Positions 28,822-37,459 are shown, counted from the first letter of the stretch. The stretch: DNA of 64,000 nt from Alistipes sp. (GCA_017555695.1 JAFZFX010000009.1:1-64000), one strand, 5' to 3'. A program made the numbers and translations. Notes: a model not told the origin generated them from the letters alone.

Positions 28822-29268
28822 CTAAAACGGCAGATCATCGGGATCATCGTTCACAGCAGGTACTGTCTGCGGAGCTGCGGGCTGCGCTACGGGCTGTGCA
28901 GCGGGAGCGGCCATAGTTGCGCCACCCTGCTGGCCATCGCTACGGCGACCCAACAACTTCATCTCGTCTGCCATAATCTCGGTAGTATAGCGCTTGATAT
29001 TCTCCTTATCGGTCCACTCGCGAGTACGCAGGCGACCCTCGATATAGAGCTGGCTACCCTTCTTCACATAGCGATCCACCACATCGGCCAGACCACGCCA
29101 CAGCGTGATTGTGTGCCACTCGGTGAGCTCCTTTGTCTCGTTAGTCTGACGATCATACAGACGCTCGGTTGTTGCCAAACGCACGCGTGCAACCTTTACG
29201 CCTGACTCGGTAGTGCGTACCTCGGGGTCTACACCCACATTACCCACCAATATTACTTTATTTACCAT
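28822..29268 (-). CDS. ssb: Single-stranded DNA-binding protein
   Basis: A 148-residue SSB: an OB-fold domain starting MVNKVILVGNVGVDPEVRTT through ITLWRGLADVVDRYVKKGSQ and YIEGRLRTREWTDKENIKRY, then a Gln/Ala/Pro-rich linker, then the acidic tip DDPDDLPF that recruits replication and repair partners. It begins 85 bases after lpxK on the same strand with no promoter that I can see, so it may be cotranscribed with lpxK, although the functions are unrelated. Confidence 0.97.
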   Translation of the reverse strand: MVNKVILVGNVGVDPEVRTTESGVKVARVRLATTERLYDRQTNETKELTEWHTITLWRGLADVVDRYVKKGSQLYIEGRLRTREWTDKENIKRYTTEIMADEMKLLGRRSDGQQGGATMAAPAAQPVAQPAAPQTVPAVNDDPDDLPF

Positions 29269-29353
29269 AGTTTTCTTATCCTTATTTTTTATTAATTACC
29301 TTACTCTTCCACTTAAACTTTTCTTGAACTCTACCTGAATCCGTCCAGTCCCA

Positions 29354-30421
29354 TTACTCTTTGCCGCCGATGGTCAAATCGCCAATATGCACCTTACCTT
29401 CCAGATCGTTCTTGAGCGTTCCAAGGAAGTCGTCATCAGAACCCTCGAGGAAGTCCATTACAACGGGCATATAGAACAGTCGCTGACGCACCACATCGGG
29501 CACACGACGGCTTCGGCGCAACTTCACGGCATCCTTCTCGGTAGTAAGCAAGCGGGCATTGGGGTGACGCTCCAAAGCCGTAGCCACATGCTGCAGGTCG
29601 CTTACCGAGTAGATATGGTGATCGGGGAAGTTGAATTTCTCCACCACATTGTAGCGCTCACGCATACTTGTCACAAAAGATTTGGGATTGCCGATACCCG
29701 ACATCAGTACAACCTCGTCACCACACTCCAGCGAGAACTCCGATGGGAAGAGTGGCACAGGCGAAGCGGGCACCACGCGTGTGAAGTAAATCTTCTGGTA
29801 GGCCACCTTCTGCAAATCCTTACGCCACAGACGCTGATCGAGTTGCGACATATTGTTCGAGCACTTTGTCACGATGAAGTAGTGGGCACGCCACAGCGAA
29901 TCGAGCTTATCGCGCAGAGAGCCTGCGGGCAGATAGTCATCCTTGGCGAAGGGGCGCGTAGAGTCGATAATCACCACATTGATGCGGGCCTCGACCTTGC
30001 GGTGCTGGAAGCCGTCATCCATAACGATAAGACCTATCTCGGGGTGTTCGGCCTCGATGCGAGTGATTGCCTCGGCTCTATCCTCACAAACAACAACCAA
30101 CACATCGGGGAACTTCAGTTTAATCTGCAGAGGCTCGTCACCCACATCGCGATACGATGAGTTGGGTTTAACCTCGTAGTAACCCTTTGTGCGGCGACCA
30201 TAACCACGCGAGAGCAGAGCCACGCGATAGTGAGGACGCATATAGTTGATGATAAGCTCGGCGGTGGGAGTCTTGCCCGTACCGCCTACGGTGATGTTAC
30301 CGACACAGATGATGGGAGTCGAAAATGACTGCTGCTTTAACACCTTGATATCGAACAGCCAATGACGAATCGTGATGGCCATCCGATAGATGTAGGATAA
30401 AAGTTTTAGTATCAGTTTCAT
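29354..30421 (-). CDS. lpxK: Tetraacyldisaccharide 4'-kinase
   Basis: LpxK phosphorylates the 4' position of the lipid A disaccharide precursor at the inner membrane. The 355-residue protein has an N-terminal hydrophobic helix and a Walker A motif (CVGNITVGGTGKTPTAELI, near residue 38), then LLSRGYGRRTKG, and the DDGFQHRK box near residue 137, all typical of the family. Its presence confirms a Gram-negative, lipid A-producing cell. Confidence 0.96.
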   Translation of the reverse strand: MKLILKLLSYIYRMAITIRHWLFDIKVLKQQSFSTPIICVGNITVGGTGKTPTAELIINYMRPHYRVALLSRGYGRRTKGYYEVKPNSSYRDVGDEPLQIKLKFPDVLVVVCEDRAEAITRIEAEHPEIGLIVMDDGFQHRKVEARINVVIIDSTRPFAKDDYLPAGSLRDKLDSLWRAHYFIVTKCSNNMSQLDQRLWRKDLQKVAYQKIYFTRVVPASPVPLFPSEFSLECGDEVVLMSGIGNPKSFVTSMRERYNVVEKFNFPDHHIYSVSDLQHVATALERHPNARLLTTEKDAVKLRRSRRVPDVVRQRLFYMPVVMDFLEGSDDDFLGTLKNDLEGKVHIGDLTIGGKE

Positions 30422-30490
30422 ACTCCTCGCGACGAGTTATTTGACAATGGCTTGACAAAAAGAGCCACTGACATAAGTTTACAATCTTGT

Positions 30491-30521
30491 CAAAGATATA
30501 TATTTATTTAACATTATGCAA
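30491..30521 (-). promoter_or_regulatory. Bacteroidota-type promoter of lpxK-ssb
   Basis: On the minus strand TATCTTTG (plus CAAAGATA, 30491-30498) with TTG (plus CAA, 30519-30521) 20 bases upstream. The leader of about 65 bases contains two copies of TTGTCAA. Confidence 0.7.
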
Positions 30522-30572
30522 TTTTAAGCCTCTTTTTTTATATTTTTATACTATTTATAGGCTCTTTTTTCG

Positions 30573-30600
30573 TTGTATCGACAAAAAATAAGTATTTTTG
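30573..30600 (+). promoter_or_regulatory. Promoter abutting the M23 peptidase start codon
   Basis: TTG (30573-30575) and TATTTTTG (30593-30600), spacer 17. The -7 box ends 6 bases before the ATG at 30607, so transcription would begin at or next to the start codon. Confidence 0.6.
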
Positions 30601-30606
30601 TGGACT

Positions 30607-31923
30607 ATGAAACGATTTATTTTTTTCACATACGCAATTATATCTCTCCTGGCTGTCAGCTGCAACAAGTCAGACTCTGAGCAGGAGATTGAGGCCGCTG
30701 CAGAGGAGCCGCAGCACACCATTCTCTACGGAATCATCGCCGACGACTATCGTACCGAACAGGGCGAGATAGGCCAGGGCGAGACTCTGGGTAAGATTTT
30801 GGGCAAGTATGGCGTGTCGGCCGTTACGGTGGACAAGCTCGACAAGGCGGCAAAGGATATCTTTCCACTCCGACAAATCAGAGCGGGCCGACCCTACACA
30901 GCATTTATCGCTGGCGACTCAACAAGCGGAAGCAAGCTCGACTACTTTGTCTATGAGAAGGATGTAATAGAGTATGTAGTCTTTGGCTTCAAGAACGACA
31001 GCCTCACCATCACCAAGGGCGAGAAGGATGTGACTATCAAGCGTCAGCGCCGCTCGGCAGTGATTGAGTCGTCGCTGTGGGGTGCTATTATGCGCGACAG
31101 TCTGCCCTACTCGTTGGCGGCAGAGTTGGAGGATATCTATCAGTGGACTGTGGACTTTTTCGGCATACAGAAGGGCGACAACTTCACCGTCATCTACGAC
31201 GAGAAACTCATCGACACCACCCATGTCGGCATCGGCCGTATCTGGGGTGCGAAGTTCACCCACGCAGGCAAAGATGTCTATGCAATCCCCTTCAAGCAGA
31301 ACGGCAAGATTCAATATTGGGAGTTCAATGGAGCATCGTTGCGCAAGCAGCTGCTGAAGGCTCCGCTGAAGTTCTCACGCATCAGTTCGCGCTTCTCACG
31401 CGCAAGACTCCACCCCGTACATCGCGTCTATCGCCCGCACCTGGGTGTGGACTACGCAGCGCCATCGGGTACACCCGTACACGCCGTAGCTGACGGAGTA
31501 GTTACATTCAAGGGCTGGGACCGTGGTGGAGGCGGTAATACACTGAAAATCAAGCACGCAGGCAACCTTATGACGGGATACCTGCACTTGAGCAAATTTG
31601 CCAAGGGCATCAGCCAAGGCTCGCGCGTATCGCAGGGCCAGCTCATTGGTTATGTGGGTAGCACGGGTACATCTACTGGTCCGCACTTGGACTATCGTAT
31701 CTGGAAGAACGGCACCAACATCGACCCGCTGAAGGTTCCGCAGGAGCCTGCCGAGCCCATCAACGATGCAAACAAGGCTGCCTTCGAACAGATTAGAGAC
31801 CGCGTGATTGCTGAGCTCAACGGCGAGGCTACACCCGATATGATTGTAACACAACTCGACAGCGTAGTGATGGTAGCCGACACGGTGAAAGTCACTGTAG
31901 CAGAAGAGAAAATAACCAAATAA
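30607..31923 (+). CDS. M23 family peptidase lipoprotein
   Basis: A 438-residue lipoprotein (lipobox LLAVSC, Cys ~19). The N-terminal half has the OapA/LysM-like domain of MepM-type proteins (GQGETLGKILGKYGVSA). The C-terminal lysostaphin-fold domain has HLGVDYAAPSGTPVHAVADG (Zn ligands His and Asp near residue 278), GYLHLS, and GPHLDYRIW near residue 360. In the last motif the usual HxH reads HxD, so one zinc ligand is Asp rather than His. It is expected to cut or regulate cutting of peptidoglycan cross-bridges. The next gene is 6 bases downstream, and the operon continues to ispD. Confidence 0.9.
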   Translation: MKRFIFFTYAIISLLAVSCNKSDSEQEIEAAAEEPQHTILYGIIADDYRTEQGEIGQGETLGKILGKYGVSAVTVDKLDKAAKDIFPLRQIRAGRPYTAFIAGDSTSGSKLDYFVYEKDVIEYVVFGFKNDSLTITKGEKDVTIKRQRRSAVIESSLWGAIMRDSLPYSLAAELEDIYQWTVDFFGIQKGDNFTVIYDEKLIDTTHVGIGRIWGAKFTHAGKDVYAIPFKQNGKIQYWEFNGASLRKQLLKAPLKFSRISSRFSRARLHPVHRVYRPHLGVDYAAPSGTPVHAVADGVVTFKGWDRGGGGNTLKIKHAGNLMTGYLHLSKFAKGISQGSRVSQGQLIGYVGSTGTSTGPHLDYRIWKNGTNIDPLKVPQEPAEPINDANKAAFEQIRDRVIAELNGEATPDMIVTQLDSVVMVADTVKVTVAEEKITK

Positions 31924-31929
31924 CGACCG

Positions 31930-32349
31930 ATGGAGGTAGATAAGAAAATAGATAATTTCATCAGCGAACACCATGTGCTAACACTTGCGGTGGCTACGCC
32001 TGACGGAGCCCCCTACTGCTGCAACTGCTTCTATGCTTACGACAGCAAGACGGCGGCCTTCATCTTCACATCGGGAATGGAGACCCACCACGCACAGCTG
32101 ATGACGGCCAACAACCGCGTGGCCGCCTCAATCGTACTGGAAACACGCACCGTGGGTAAGGTGCAGGGCTTGCAGATTACGGGACACATCCGCGAGGCTA
32201 TCGAGGGCGACAAGCTCGCCTACATCAAACAGTACCCCTACGCCGCCGTGGCTGACCTTACGCTGTGGCGACTGGAGGCCGACTTTATGAAACTAACCGA
32301 TAACACTTTAGGCTTCGGCAAGAAACTTATATGGCAGAAACAGGAATAA
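31930..32349 (+). CDS. Pyridoxamine 5'-phosphate oxidase-like FMN-binding protein
   Basis: A 139-residue split-barrel protein of the PNPOx-like superfamily: ISEHHVLTLAVATPDGAPYC at the start, FIFTSGMETHHAQLM in the middle, then VQGLQITGHIREA. Such proteins bind flavins or haem; real PNPOx enzymes are longer (about 215 residues), so vitamin B6 synthesis should not be assumed. Its 3' end overlaps the start of ispD by 19 bases. Confidence 0.8.
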   Translation: MEVDKKIDNFISEHHVLTLAVATPDGAPYCCNCFYAYDSKTAAFIFTSGMETHHAQLMTANNRVAASIVLETRTVGKVQGLQITGHIREAIEGDKLAYIKQYPYAAVADLTLWRLEADFMKLTDNTLGFGKKLIWQKQE

Positions 32350-33011
32350 TCATCGTGGCGGGAGGCTCTGGCCAGCGTATGGGCAGCAGCATACCCAAGC
32401 AGTTCTTGATGCTGGGCAACCAGCCCGTGCTGGTACACTCCATCAACCGCATACACCAAACACTGCCCGCAGCAGAGATTGTGGTGGTGTTGCCCGAGGA
32501 GCATATACCTCTGTGGCAGAATCTGGCGGCCAGATTCGATGTGGCCAAGCATAAGATAGCAACGGGCGGTAGCGAACGCTTCTATTCGGTCAAGAACGGC
32601 TTGAAGGAGTTGAGCGACGATGTAAAGATTGTGGCAGTACACGATGCCGTAAGACCTCTGGTGTCGAAGAAACTACTTATCCGCCTGGTGCTCCAGGCCG
32701 AGAAGAGTGTGGCCGTGATACCCACCCTGCCGCCAGTGGATTCGTTCCGCTATGTGCAGGGCGACGACTCGTCAATCATCGACCGCTCGGCACTGCGTAT
32801 TGTGCAGACCCCGCAGATGTTCAACGCCGAGGTGCTGCGCCGCGCCTACGAGCAGGAGTTCTCGACAAAGTTTACCGACGACGCCTCGGTGGTGGAGTCT
32901 ATGGGCGAGAAGATTACCCTCTGCGAGGGCGAGCACCAGAACCTGAAGATAACCACACCCGAAGACCTTGTTATTGCCACAGCACTGCTCGATGCCGAGC
33001 AGGAGGCATAA
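32331..33011 (+). CDS. ispD: 2-C-methyl-D-erythritol 4-phosphate cytidylyltransferase
   Basis: IspD makes CDP-methylerythritol in the non-mevalonate isoprenoid pathway. The 226-residue protein shows the nucleotidyltransferase signature IIVAGGSGQRMGSSIPKQFL at the N-terminus, VHDAVRPLVS near residue 104 and the family ending LKITTPEDLVIATALL. It overlaps the upstream PNPOx-like gene, so translation is probably coupled. Confidence 0.95.
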   Translation: MAETGIIIVAGGSGQRMGSSIPKQFLMLGNQPVLVHSINRIHQTLPAAEIVVVLPEEHIPLWQNLAARFDVAKHKIATGGSERFYSVKNGLKELSDDVKIVAVHDAVRPLVSKKLLIRLVLQAEKSVAVIPTLPPVDSFRYVQGDDSSIIDRSALRIVQTPQMFNAEVLRRAYEQEFSTKFTDDASVVESMGEKITLCEGEHQNLKITTPEDLVIATALLDAEQEA

Positions 33012-33065
33012 CCTTGCGTCATACTCCGCAAAGCGATATAACCCACGCAAACCCAGCTTTTTAAG

Positions 33066-33596
33066 ATGATACGCAGCTTCAAATACAACATCGACCGCAA
33101 GACCATCATCAAAACCGTGCTGACCATCCTCATTCTGGTGGCGGGCGCCGTTTTGCTCTATGTGCTGTACACGGGAGGTGCCTTTTCGGCGTGGTTCGTG
33201 TCGGCCATCTTGGCCGTGTTGGCGCTGATGGTACTATCCATTCCGCAACGCGTGGTGCTGCTCGATGGCACGCTCGAGATTCAGTGTATCTCTGACATCA
33301 CCGAGATTAATATCCGCGAGATAGCCACAATCCGCAAGGTCGAGAAACGCGATATGCGCTGGATTAAGGTTCTGTTCGGCGCAGCGGGATTCTTCGGTTA
33401 TTACGGCAAATACTTCGATTTTAAGGAGTTTGACACCGTTATGGTCTATGCCTCGGAGTGGAACAACTTTGTGGAAATTACCGACATCTACGACACCCGC
33501 ATCTACATCTCGTGCCGCGAGGCCGACGCCCTAATCGATGCCGTCACCCAAGCCCAAAAGATGTTTGGCACAGAAGATAAAGATTCGACTGAATAA
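33066..33596 (+). CDS. Membrane protein with PH-like domain
   Basis: A 176-residue protein with two adjacent N-terminal membrane spans (about residues 14-58) followed by a beta-rich soluble domain (RVVLLDGTLEIQCISDITEI; FDTVMVYASEWNNFVEITD) and a C-terminal helix. The pattern fits bacterial PH-like domain membrane proteins. It lies 54 bases after ispD on the same strand and before a bidirectional terminator. No enzymatic motif is present. Confidence 0.75.
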   Translation: MIRSFKYNIDRKTIIKTVLTILILVAGAVLLYVLYTGGAFSAWFVSAILAVLALMVLSIPQRVVLLDGTLEIQCISDITEINIREIATIRKVEKRDMRWIKVLFGAAGFFGYYGKYFDFKEFDTVMVYASEWNNFVEITDIYDTRIYISCREADALIDAVTQAQKMFGTEDKDSTE

Positions 33597-33603
33597 TAAA
33601 AAG

Positions 33604-33634
33604 ACTGGCTGTCAGATATGCTCCGACAGCCAGT
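33604..33634. terminator. Bidirectional terminator before the ZIP gene
   Basis: ACTGGCTGTC pairs with GACAGCCAGT, with A-run upstream and TTTTCTTTT downstream, between convergent genes. Confidence 0.88.
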
Positions 33635-33671
33635 TTTTCTTTTATGGTTTGTTTTGTGGATGGCAGCGCAG

Positions 33672-34454
33672 TTAGCCTAATGCGACATCGAGCAACATCA
33701 TCAAGGCGAAGCCGACAGCGGCGCCTACGGTGCCGATGTTGGAGTGGCGGCCGTTCTGCGACTCGGGGATAAGCTCCTCGATGACCACATACATCATAGC
33801 GCCCGCCGCAAATGCCAACAAGAAGGGCAACACGGGGTGAAGTATATCTATCAAAAGAATGGTCACAATAGCTGCAACCGGCTCTACCACACCCGACAAC
33901 ACTCCGTAGGTAAAGGCTCTACGGCGTGAGCAGGAGCTGCTCTTCAGCGGCATAGAGACGATAGCACCCTCGGGGAAATTCTGTATAGCGATACCGAACG
34001 ACAGAGCCATTGCTGCCGCCATAGTTATCTCGGCATTATCGGCCATCACGCTCGCAAATACCACACCTACGGCCATACCCTCGGGGATATTGTGCAGCGT
34101 AACAGCAAAAAGGAGCATCGCCGAGCGACCCAAGCCACTCTTCACTCCCTCGGGTTCAGATGAGCCGATATGCATATGTGGCACGAATGTGTCGAGCACC
34201 AGAAGCGAGAACATTCCCGCCAGGAAACCCGTCACGGCTGGCAACCACTCGACGCCTCCGCTTGCTGCCGTCATATTGATTGAGGGGATTAGCAGCGACC
34301 ACACCGAGGCGGCAATCATCACACCCGCAGCAAATCCCAACAACAGTTTCTGCAGCCACGAGCTAATCTGCTCACGCAACAGAAAGACCATACCAGCACC
34401 CAACACGGTGCCTAAAAACGGCAACAGAAGACCATACAATACGGCTGTATTCAT
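33672..34454 (-). CDS. ZIP family metal transporter
   Basis: A 260-residue protein with eight predicted membrane spans. The metal-binding motifs of span IV (HNIPEGMAVGVVFAS, ~residue 121) and span V (FPEGAIVSMPL, ~160) are present. It should import Zn2+ or Fe2+ into the cytoplasm. It is the last gene of a minus-strand operon with DUF2148, luxS and SAH nucleosidase. LuxS is a divalent-metal enzyme, so coupling to metal uptake makes sense, although that link is inference. Confidence 0.9.
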   Translation of the reverse strand: MNTAVLYGLLLPFLGTVLGAGMVFLLREQISSWLQKLLLGFAAGVMIAASVWSLLIPSINMTAASGGVEWLPAVTGFLAGMFSLLVLDTFVPHMHIGSSEPEGVKSGLGRSAMLLFAVTLHNIPEGMAVGVVFASVMADNAEITMAAAMALSFGIAIQNFPEGAIVSMPLKSSSCSRRRAFTYGVLSGVVEPVAAIVTILLIDILHPVLPFLLAFAAGAMMYVVIEELIPESQNGRHSNIGTVGAAVGFALMMLLDVALG

Positions 34455-34464
34455 ACAAGCAAAC

Positions 34465-35052
34465 CTATCTTAATGACTCAAGACAATCAACAAATAGGCC
34501 GAAATCGCTATGTGAATCAACAAACTCATCGTATGACTGCTCGGAGTCACCCTCCTCGGGGACATCCGAAATCATCTTTACAACCACCACGGGCAGATCG
34601 AAGAGCTCGGCAGCCTGGCAGACAGCCGTAGCCTCCATATCGAACAGACCATCAGTAAAACCATACTTGGCTTTTGTGGCCGCTATAATTTCGCCATCGA
34701 CAAAAGAGTCACCAGTCCAGATACCCATATCGTCGTGACCGATAAGCAGATGCGGGTCGGTAAGTTCGGGCACAAAGTCGCCGGGGATACGGCAGTCGTG
34801 GTAGCGGGCAATGCGAGGCATAACCACCTCACCACGCTTACGGCCAATGGTCGATGCTGCATAACCAACAACGGCCACACGGTCGAACTCGCCACCTGCA
34901 CGCATCACAGCCATAGCTGTATTTGCCGCAGCCAACGCCTTGCCGACACCCGTACGCACGATGGTATAGCTATTCTTCAACTCCTTGCCCTCGATGGCGG
35001 CGCTCATATTGCGGTACTCACGCTCGGTGGGAACAATCACAAGGTATCTCAT
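34465..35052 (-). CDS. S-adenosylhomocysteine/MTA nucleosidase-like protein
   Basis: A 195-residue nucleoside phosphorylase-fold protein, shorter than E. coli Pfs (232). The diagnostic segment FDMEATAVCQAAELFDLPVV and the following VVKMISDVPEE match the Pfs active-site Glu and catalytic Asp; TGDSFVD is also present. It starts one base after the luxS stop. Pfs produces S-ribosylhomocysteine, the LuxS substrate, so the two complete the activated-methyl cycle. The alternative is futalosine hydrolase of menaquinone synthesis, a close relative, but the luxS linkage favours Pfs. Confidence 0.83.
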   Translation of the reverse strand: MRYLVIVPTEREYRNMSAAIEGKELKNSYTIVRTGVGKALAAANTAMAVMRAGGEFDRVAVVGYAASTIGRKRGEVVMPRIARYHDCRIPGDFVPELTDPHLLIGHDDMGIWTGDSFVDGEIIAATKAKYGFTDGLFDMEATAVCQAAELFDLPVVVVKMISDVPEEGDSEQSYDEFVDSHSDFGLFVDCLESLR

Positions 35053-35053
35053 A

Positions 35054-35572
35054 CTACCACAACGGATTATAGATTGAACCTATACCCTCCTGCTCAGCCT
35101 GCTCACGAGTGAACAGACAGCGCATATACTGCGCCATAGCGTCGTTGGTAGCGGCGATAGCATACAGTCCAGGGTTACCGCACTGCACCTCGTTCAAACC
35201 TACGATATCATCCTTCGATTTGAGGGGGAACACATTTTTATATACGCGCGCAAGAGCCAGACGGATATCCTCTGCATCGACATTGTTCATTGTCGAGAGG
35301 TAGAAACCTGTCTTGCAACCCATCGGGCAGAACGACACGATGCTGGCGCCGATAACGGGGTCGAGACGCAGATGGTAGGCCATCAGATGCTCGATGGTGT
35401 GTACCTCACCCGAGCCAAGGGGCGAGTGATCCATAGGCGCACGGAAGCGCATATCCCACGAGTGAACGGCCAAAGTGTCGTTGATTGTGTAAACAGACCT
35501 CAAGTAAAGGCCCTCCTTAAGTGTTATATGGTCTACATCGAATGACGAAACCACCGATTTCTTGTTCTCCAT
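35054..35572 (-). CDS. luxS: S-ribosylhomocysteine lyase
   Basis: LuxS cleaves S-ribosylhomocysteine to homocysteine and the AI-2 precursor DPD. The 172-residue protein has the metal motif HTIEHLMAYHLR and the catalytic Cys in CPMGCKTGFYL, with FDVDHITLKEGLYLRS at the N-terminus. I start at the ATG at 35572; a GTG 42 bases upstream adds a basic tail not expected in the family. It is sandwiched between DUF2148 and the nucleosidase gene. Confidence 0.96.
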   Translation of the reverse strand: MENKKSVVSSFDVDHITLKEGLYLRSVYTINDTLAVHSWDMRFRAPMDHSPLGSGEVHTIEHLMAYHLRLDPVIGASIVSFCPMGCKTGFYLSTMNNVDAEDIRLALARVYKNVFPLKSKDDIVGLNEVQCGNPGLYAIAATNDAMAQYMRCLFTREQAEQEGIGSIYNPLW

Positions 35573-35624
35573 ATCTCGTTTTGTTTTAATTTTTCCTTTT
35601 TTCTGACACCACACCAGAAGACAA

Positions 35625-36167
35625 CTACTTCTTCACGGGCGACTTGCGGTCGAAGAAGGGGTTTTTCGACGAGGCGCTCAACGGAATAGCAAATGTCAGG
35701 TCGGCATCGGGAATAACATTCATACGCTTGGCAGCCCATCCAGCCGAGAACATCACGCGCGAATCGAGACGCAGGTCGGCAATCTTCGAGCAGGCAGCAC
35801 CGATAGCGATACCCACATCCACGCTGTTCATTGCACAAGGTGTAGCCTCGGGTTTAGCCTCGCAAGCGGCGTAACCGCAATAGCCGCAGTTAAGACCGCA
35901 GGGAAAGCCCTTCTCCTTAACACCAATTACGATAATAGCCTCAGCCTGAAGCACATTGGCTGCATCGCGCAACAAGAACTTCATACCCGACTCCTCGCTC
36001 AAGGCAAGCATATTCTGTGATAACTCCTCGATGTGCTCATCTGTAATCATAGCCACCTCTACCAGGTCACGGCCCTTGGCCTTGGGAGCTGTGCGGGCTG
36101 CAGTCATCACAGCCTCGGCAAGCATTCTGACGCTCTGTCCGCGCAATTCACGCTCGTTGTAAATCAT
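35625..36167 (-). CDS. DUF2148 ferredoxin-like protein
   Basis: A 180-residue protein of the DUF2148 family. Its Cys cluster CGLNCGYCGYAACEA (near residue 90) plus Cys at ATPCAMNSVD could bind an iron-sulfur cluster. The function of the family is not established. It is the first gene of the luxS operon, 52 bases upstream of luxS, and its promoter lies in the 169-base divergent gap towards the thioredoxin-fold gene; I see only a weak TACTTTT there. Confidence 0.8.
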   Translation of the reverse strand: MIYNERELRGQSVRMLAEAVMTAARTAPKAKGRDLVEVAMITDEHIEELSQNMLALSEESGMKFLLRDAANVLQAEAIIVIGVKEKGFPCGLNCGYCGYAACEAKPEATPCAMNSVDVGIAIGAACSKIADLRLDSRVMFSAGWAAKRMNVIPDADLTFAIPLSASSKNPFFDRKSPVKK

Positions 36168-36336
36168 AACTCTTCTCCTTTATTTAATTACTTTTCGGGC
36201 CTAAAAGTACAACTTTTTTCGATAACGGCCTACTATCGGCCCACTATTTCGTTCAAATAGCCCCTCTACGACTCTCAACAAAGAGCGCGTGGCTCACTTT
36301 TTGCGTTGGCATAGAACAGAGAAAATAATCACTTCT

Positions 36337-37410
36337 ATGGAGAGAATCAGAATATATCAGTTTACCGACCCCACCTGCATCTGGTGTTGGGGCAACGAGC
36401 CTGCAATCAGGGCGTTGGACTATCTTTACGGCAGCAAGATAGATATAGAATTCATCATGGGCGGACTCGTCGAGGATATCTACACGCTCTACAACATCGA
36501 GGGTAGCCGCCAGCACATACTCGACTGCGCCAACGCCCGAATCACCGACACCTGGCGTGCCGCCTCGAAGTGCCACGCGATGCCCATCAGAGAGGGTGCC
36601 GTGGCGCTCTACAACGAGAACTACACTTCGAGTTTCCCGCAGAACATAGCCTACGAAGCGGCCAAACGCATCGACCGCCAGAAGGCCAAACACTTTCTGC
36701 GACTGCTACGCGAAGCGACCTTCACCGAGGGTAAGCGCACCTCGCAGATTGATGTGCTGATTGAGTTGGCCGCGAAGGCGGGAATCGACGCCACGCAGTT
36801 CATCGACGCCTACACCAACGGCGACGCGCAGGCCGACTTCCTGAGCGACAGGATGCTCTGCCAGCGCAATGGCATCACGGGCTTCCCATCGTATATGATT
36901 AAGTACAACGACACGAGCATCATACTCGGTGGATATCAGAATCTTGATACATTCCACAACATCATAGCACGCCTATCGGGTGGCAAGGTAAAACCCAAGA
37001 AGGCGGGCCCCTCGCTGGCCAATGTACGCGAATTCATCAACCACTACGAGAGGGTCTATCCCGTCGAGATTGAGACCGCCTTTGGCCTCGACAAGGCGGC
37101 CACCGACCTGATGATAAGCAACCTTATCGAGGATGGCAGCGTAGCAACAACCCCCATTGGACAAGGACAAAGACTTTCGTTGTCGGGCGCATACCGCACG
37201 GCACAACACAATAAAAAATTTAATTATAAAACTATGGAAAAGAAAGAGTTGAAAACAACAGCCACAAAGGCCGAAAACGCAGCAACCAAATCAGCAGCCG
37301 AAAAGTCGGCTACAAAGGCCTCTGCAGAGAAGTGTACAACAAAGGGTTGTGGCACATCGAAGCCCAAGGCTACCACTGCGAAGAAGGAGAAGCAGACCGT
37401 TAAGGCATAG
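36337..37410 (+). CDS. DsbA-like thioredoxin-fold protein with Lys/Ala-rich tail
   Basis: The main part (about 290 residues) resembles DsbA-family proteins of the FrnE/SpxH (YjbH) branch: IYQFTDPTCIWCWG at the start with an active-site CxxC, FIMGGLVEDI, and GITGFPSYMIKYND with the cis-Pro. No signal peptide is visible, so it is probably cytoplasmic; relatives act in oxidative-stress proteolysis. The last ~58 residues, from an internal Met at 37234, are Lys/Ala/Thr repeats (KTTATKAENAATKSAAEKSA) resembling histone H1-like tails. The junction (CACAATAAAAAATTTAATTA) looks like intergenic DNA, so this may be a fusion. I use the ATG at 36337 rather than a GTG at 36289. Confidence 0.75.
   Translation: MERIRIYQFTDPTCIWCWGNEPAIRALDYLYGSKIDIEFIMGGLVEDIYTLYNIEGSRQHILDCANARITDTWRAASKCHAMPIREGAVALYNENYTSSFPQNIAYEAAKRIDRQKAKHFLRLLREATFTEGKRTSQIDVLIELAAKAGIDATQFIDAYTNGDAQADFLSDRMLCQRNGITGFPSYMIKYNDTSIILGGYQNLDTFHNIIARLSGGKVKPKKAGPSLANVREFINHYERVYPVEIETAFGLDKAATDLMISNLIEDGSVATTPIGQGQRLSLSGAYRTAQHNKKFNYKTMEKKELKTTATKAENAATKSAAEKSATKASAEKCTTKGCGTSKPKATTAKKEKQTVKA
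37234..37410 (+). CDS. Possible independently translated Lys/Ala-rich small protein
   Basis: An in-frame ATG inside the previous gene is preceded by an A+T-rich, leader-like tract and would give a 58-residue basic protein containing CTTKGCG and ending KKEKQTVKA. It could be a separate histone-like gene whose upstream neighbour lost its stop codon, or simply the tail of a longer protein. I list it as an alternative reading, not as a second certain gene. Confidence 0.3.
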   Translation: MEKKELKTTATKAENAATKSAAEKSATKASAEKCTTKGCGTSKPKATTAKKEKQTVKA

Positions 37411-37459
37411 GGTCACTGCATCACCAACAGCAGACAAAATTTATTGGTTTGGTTTTAAC

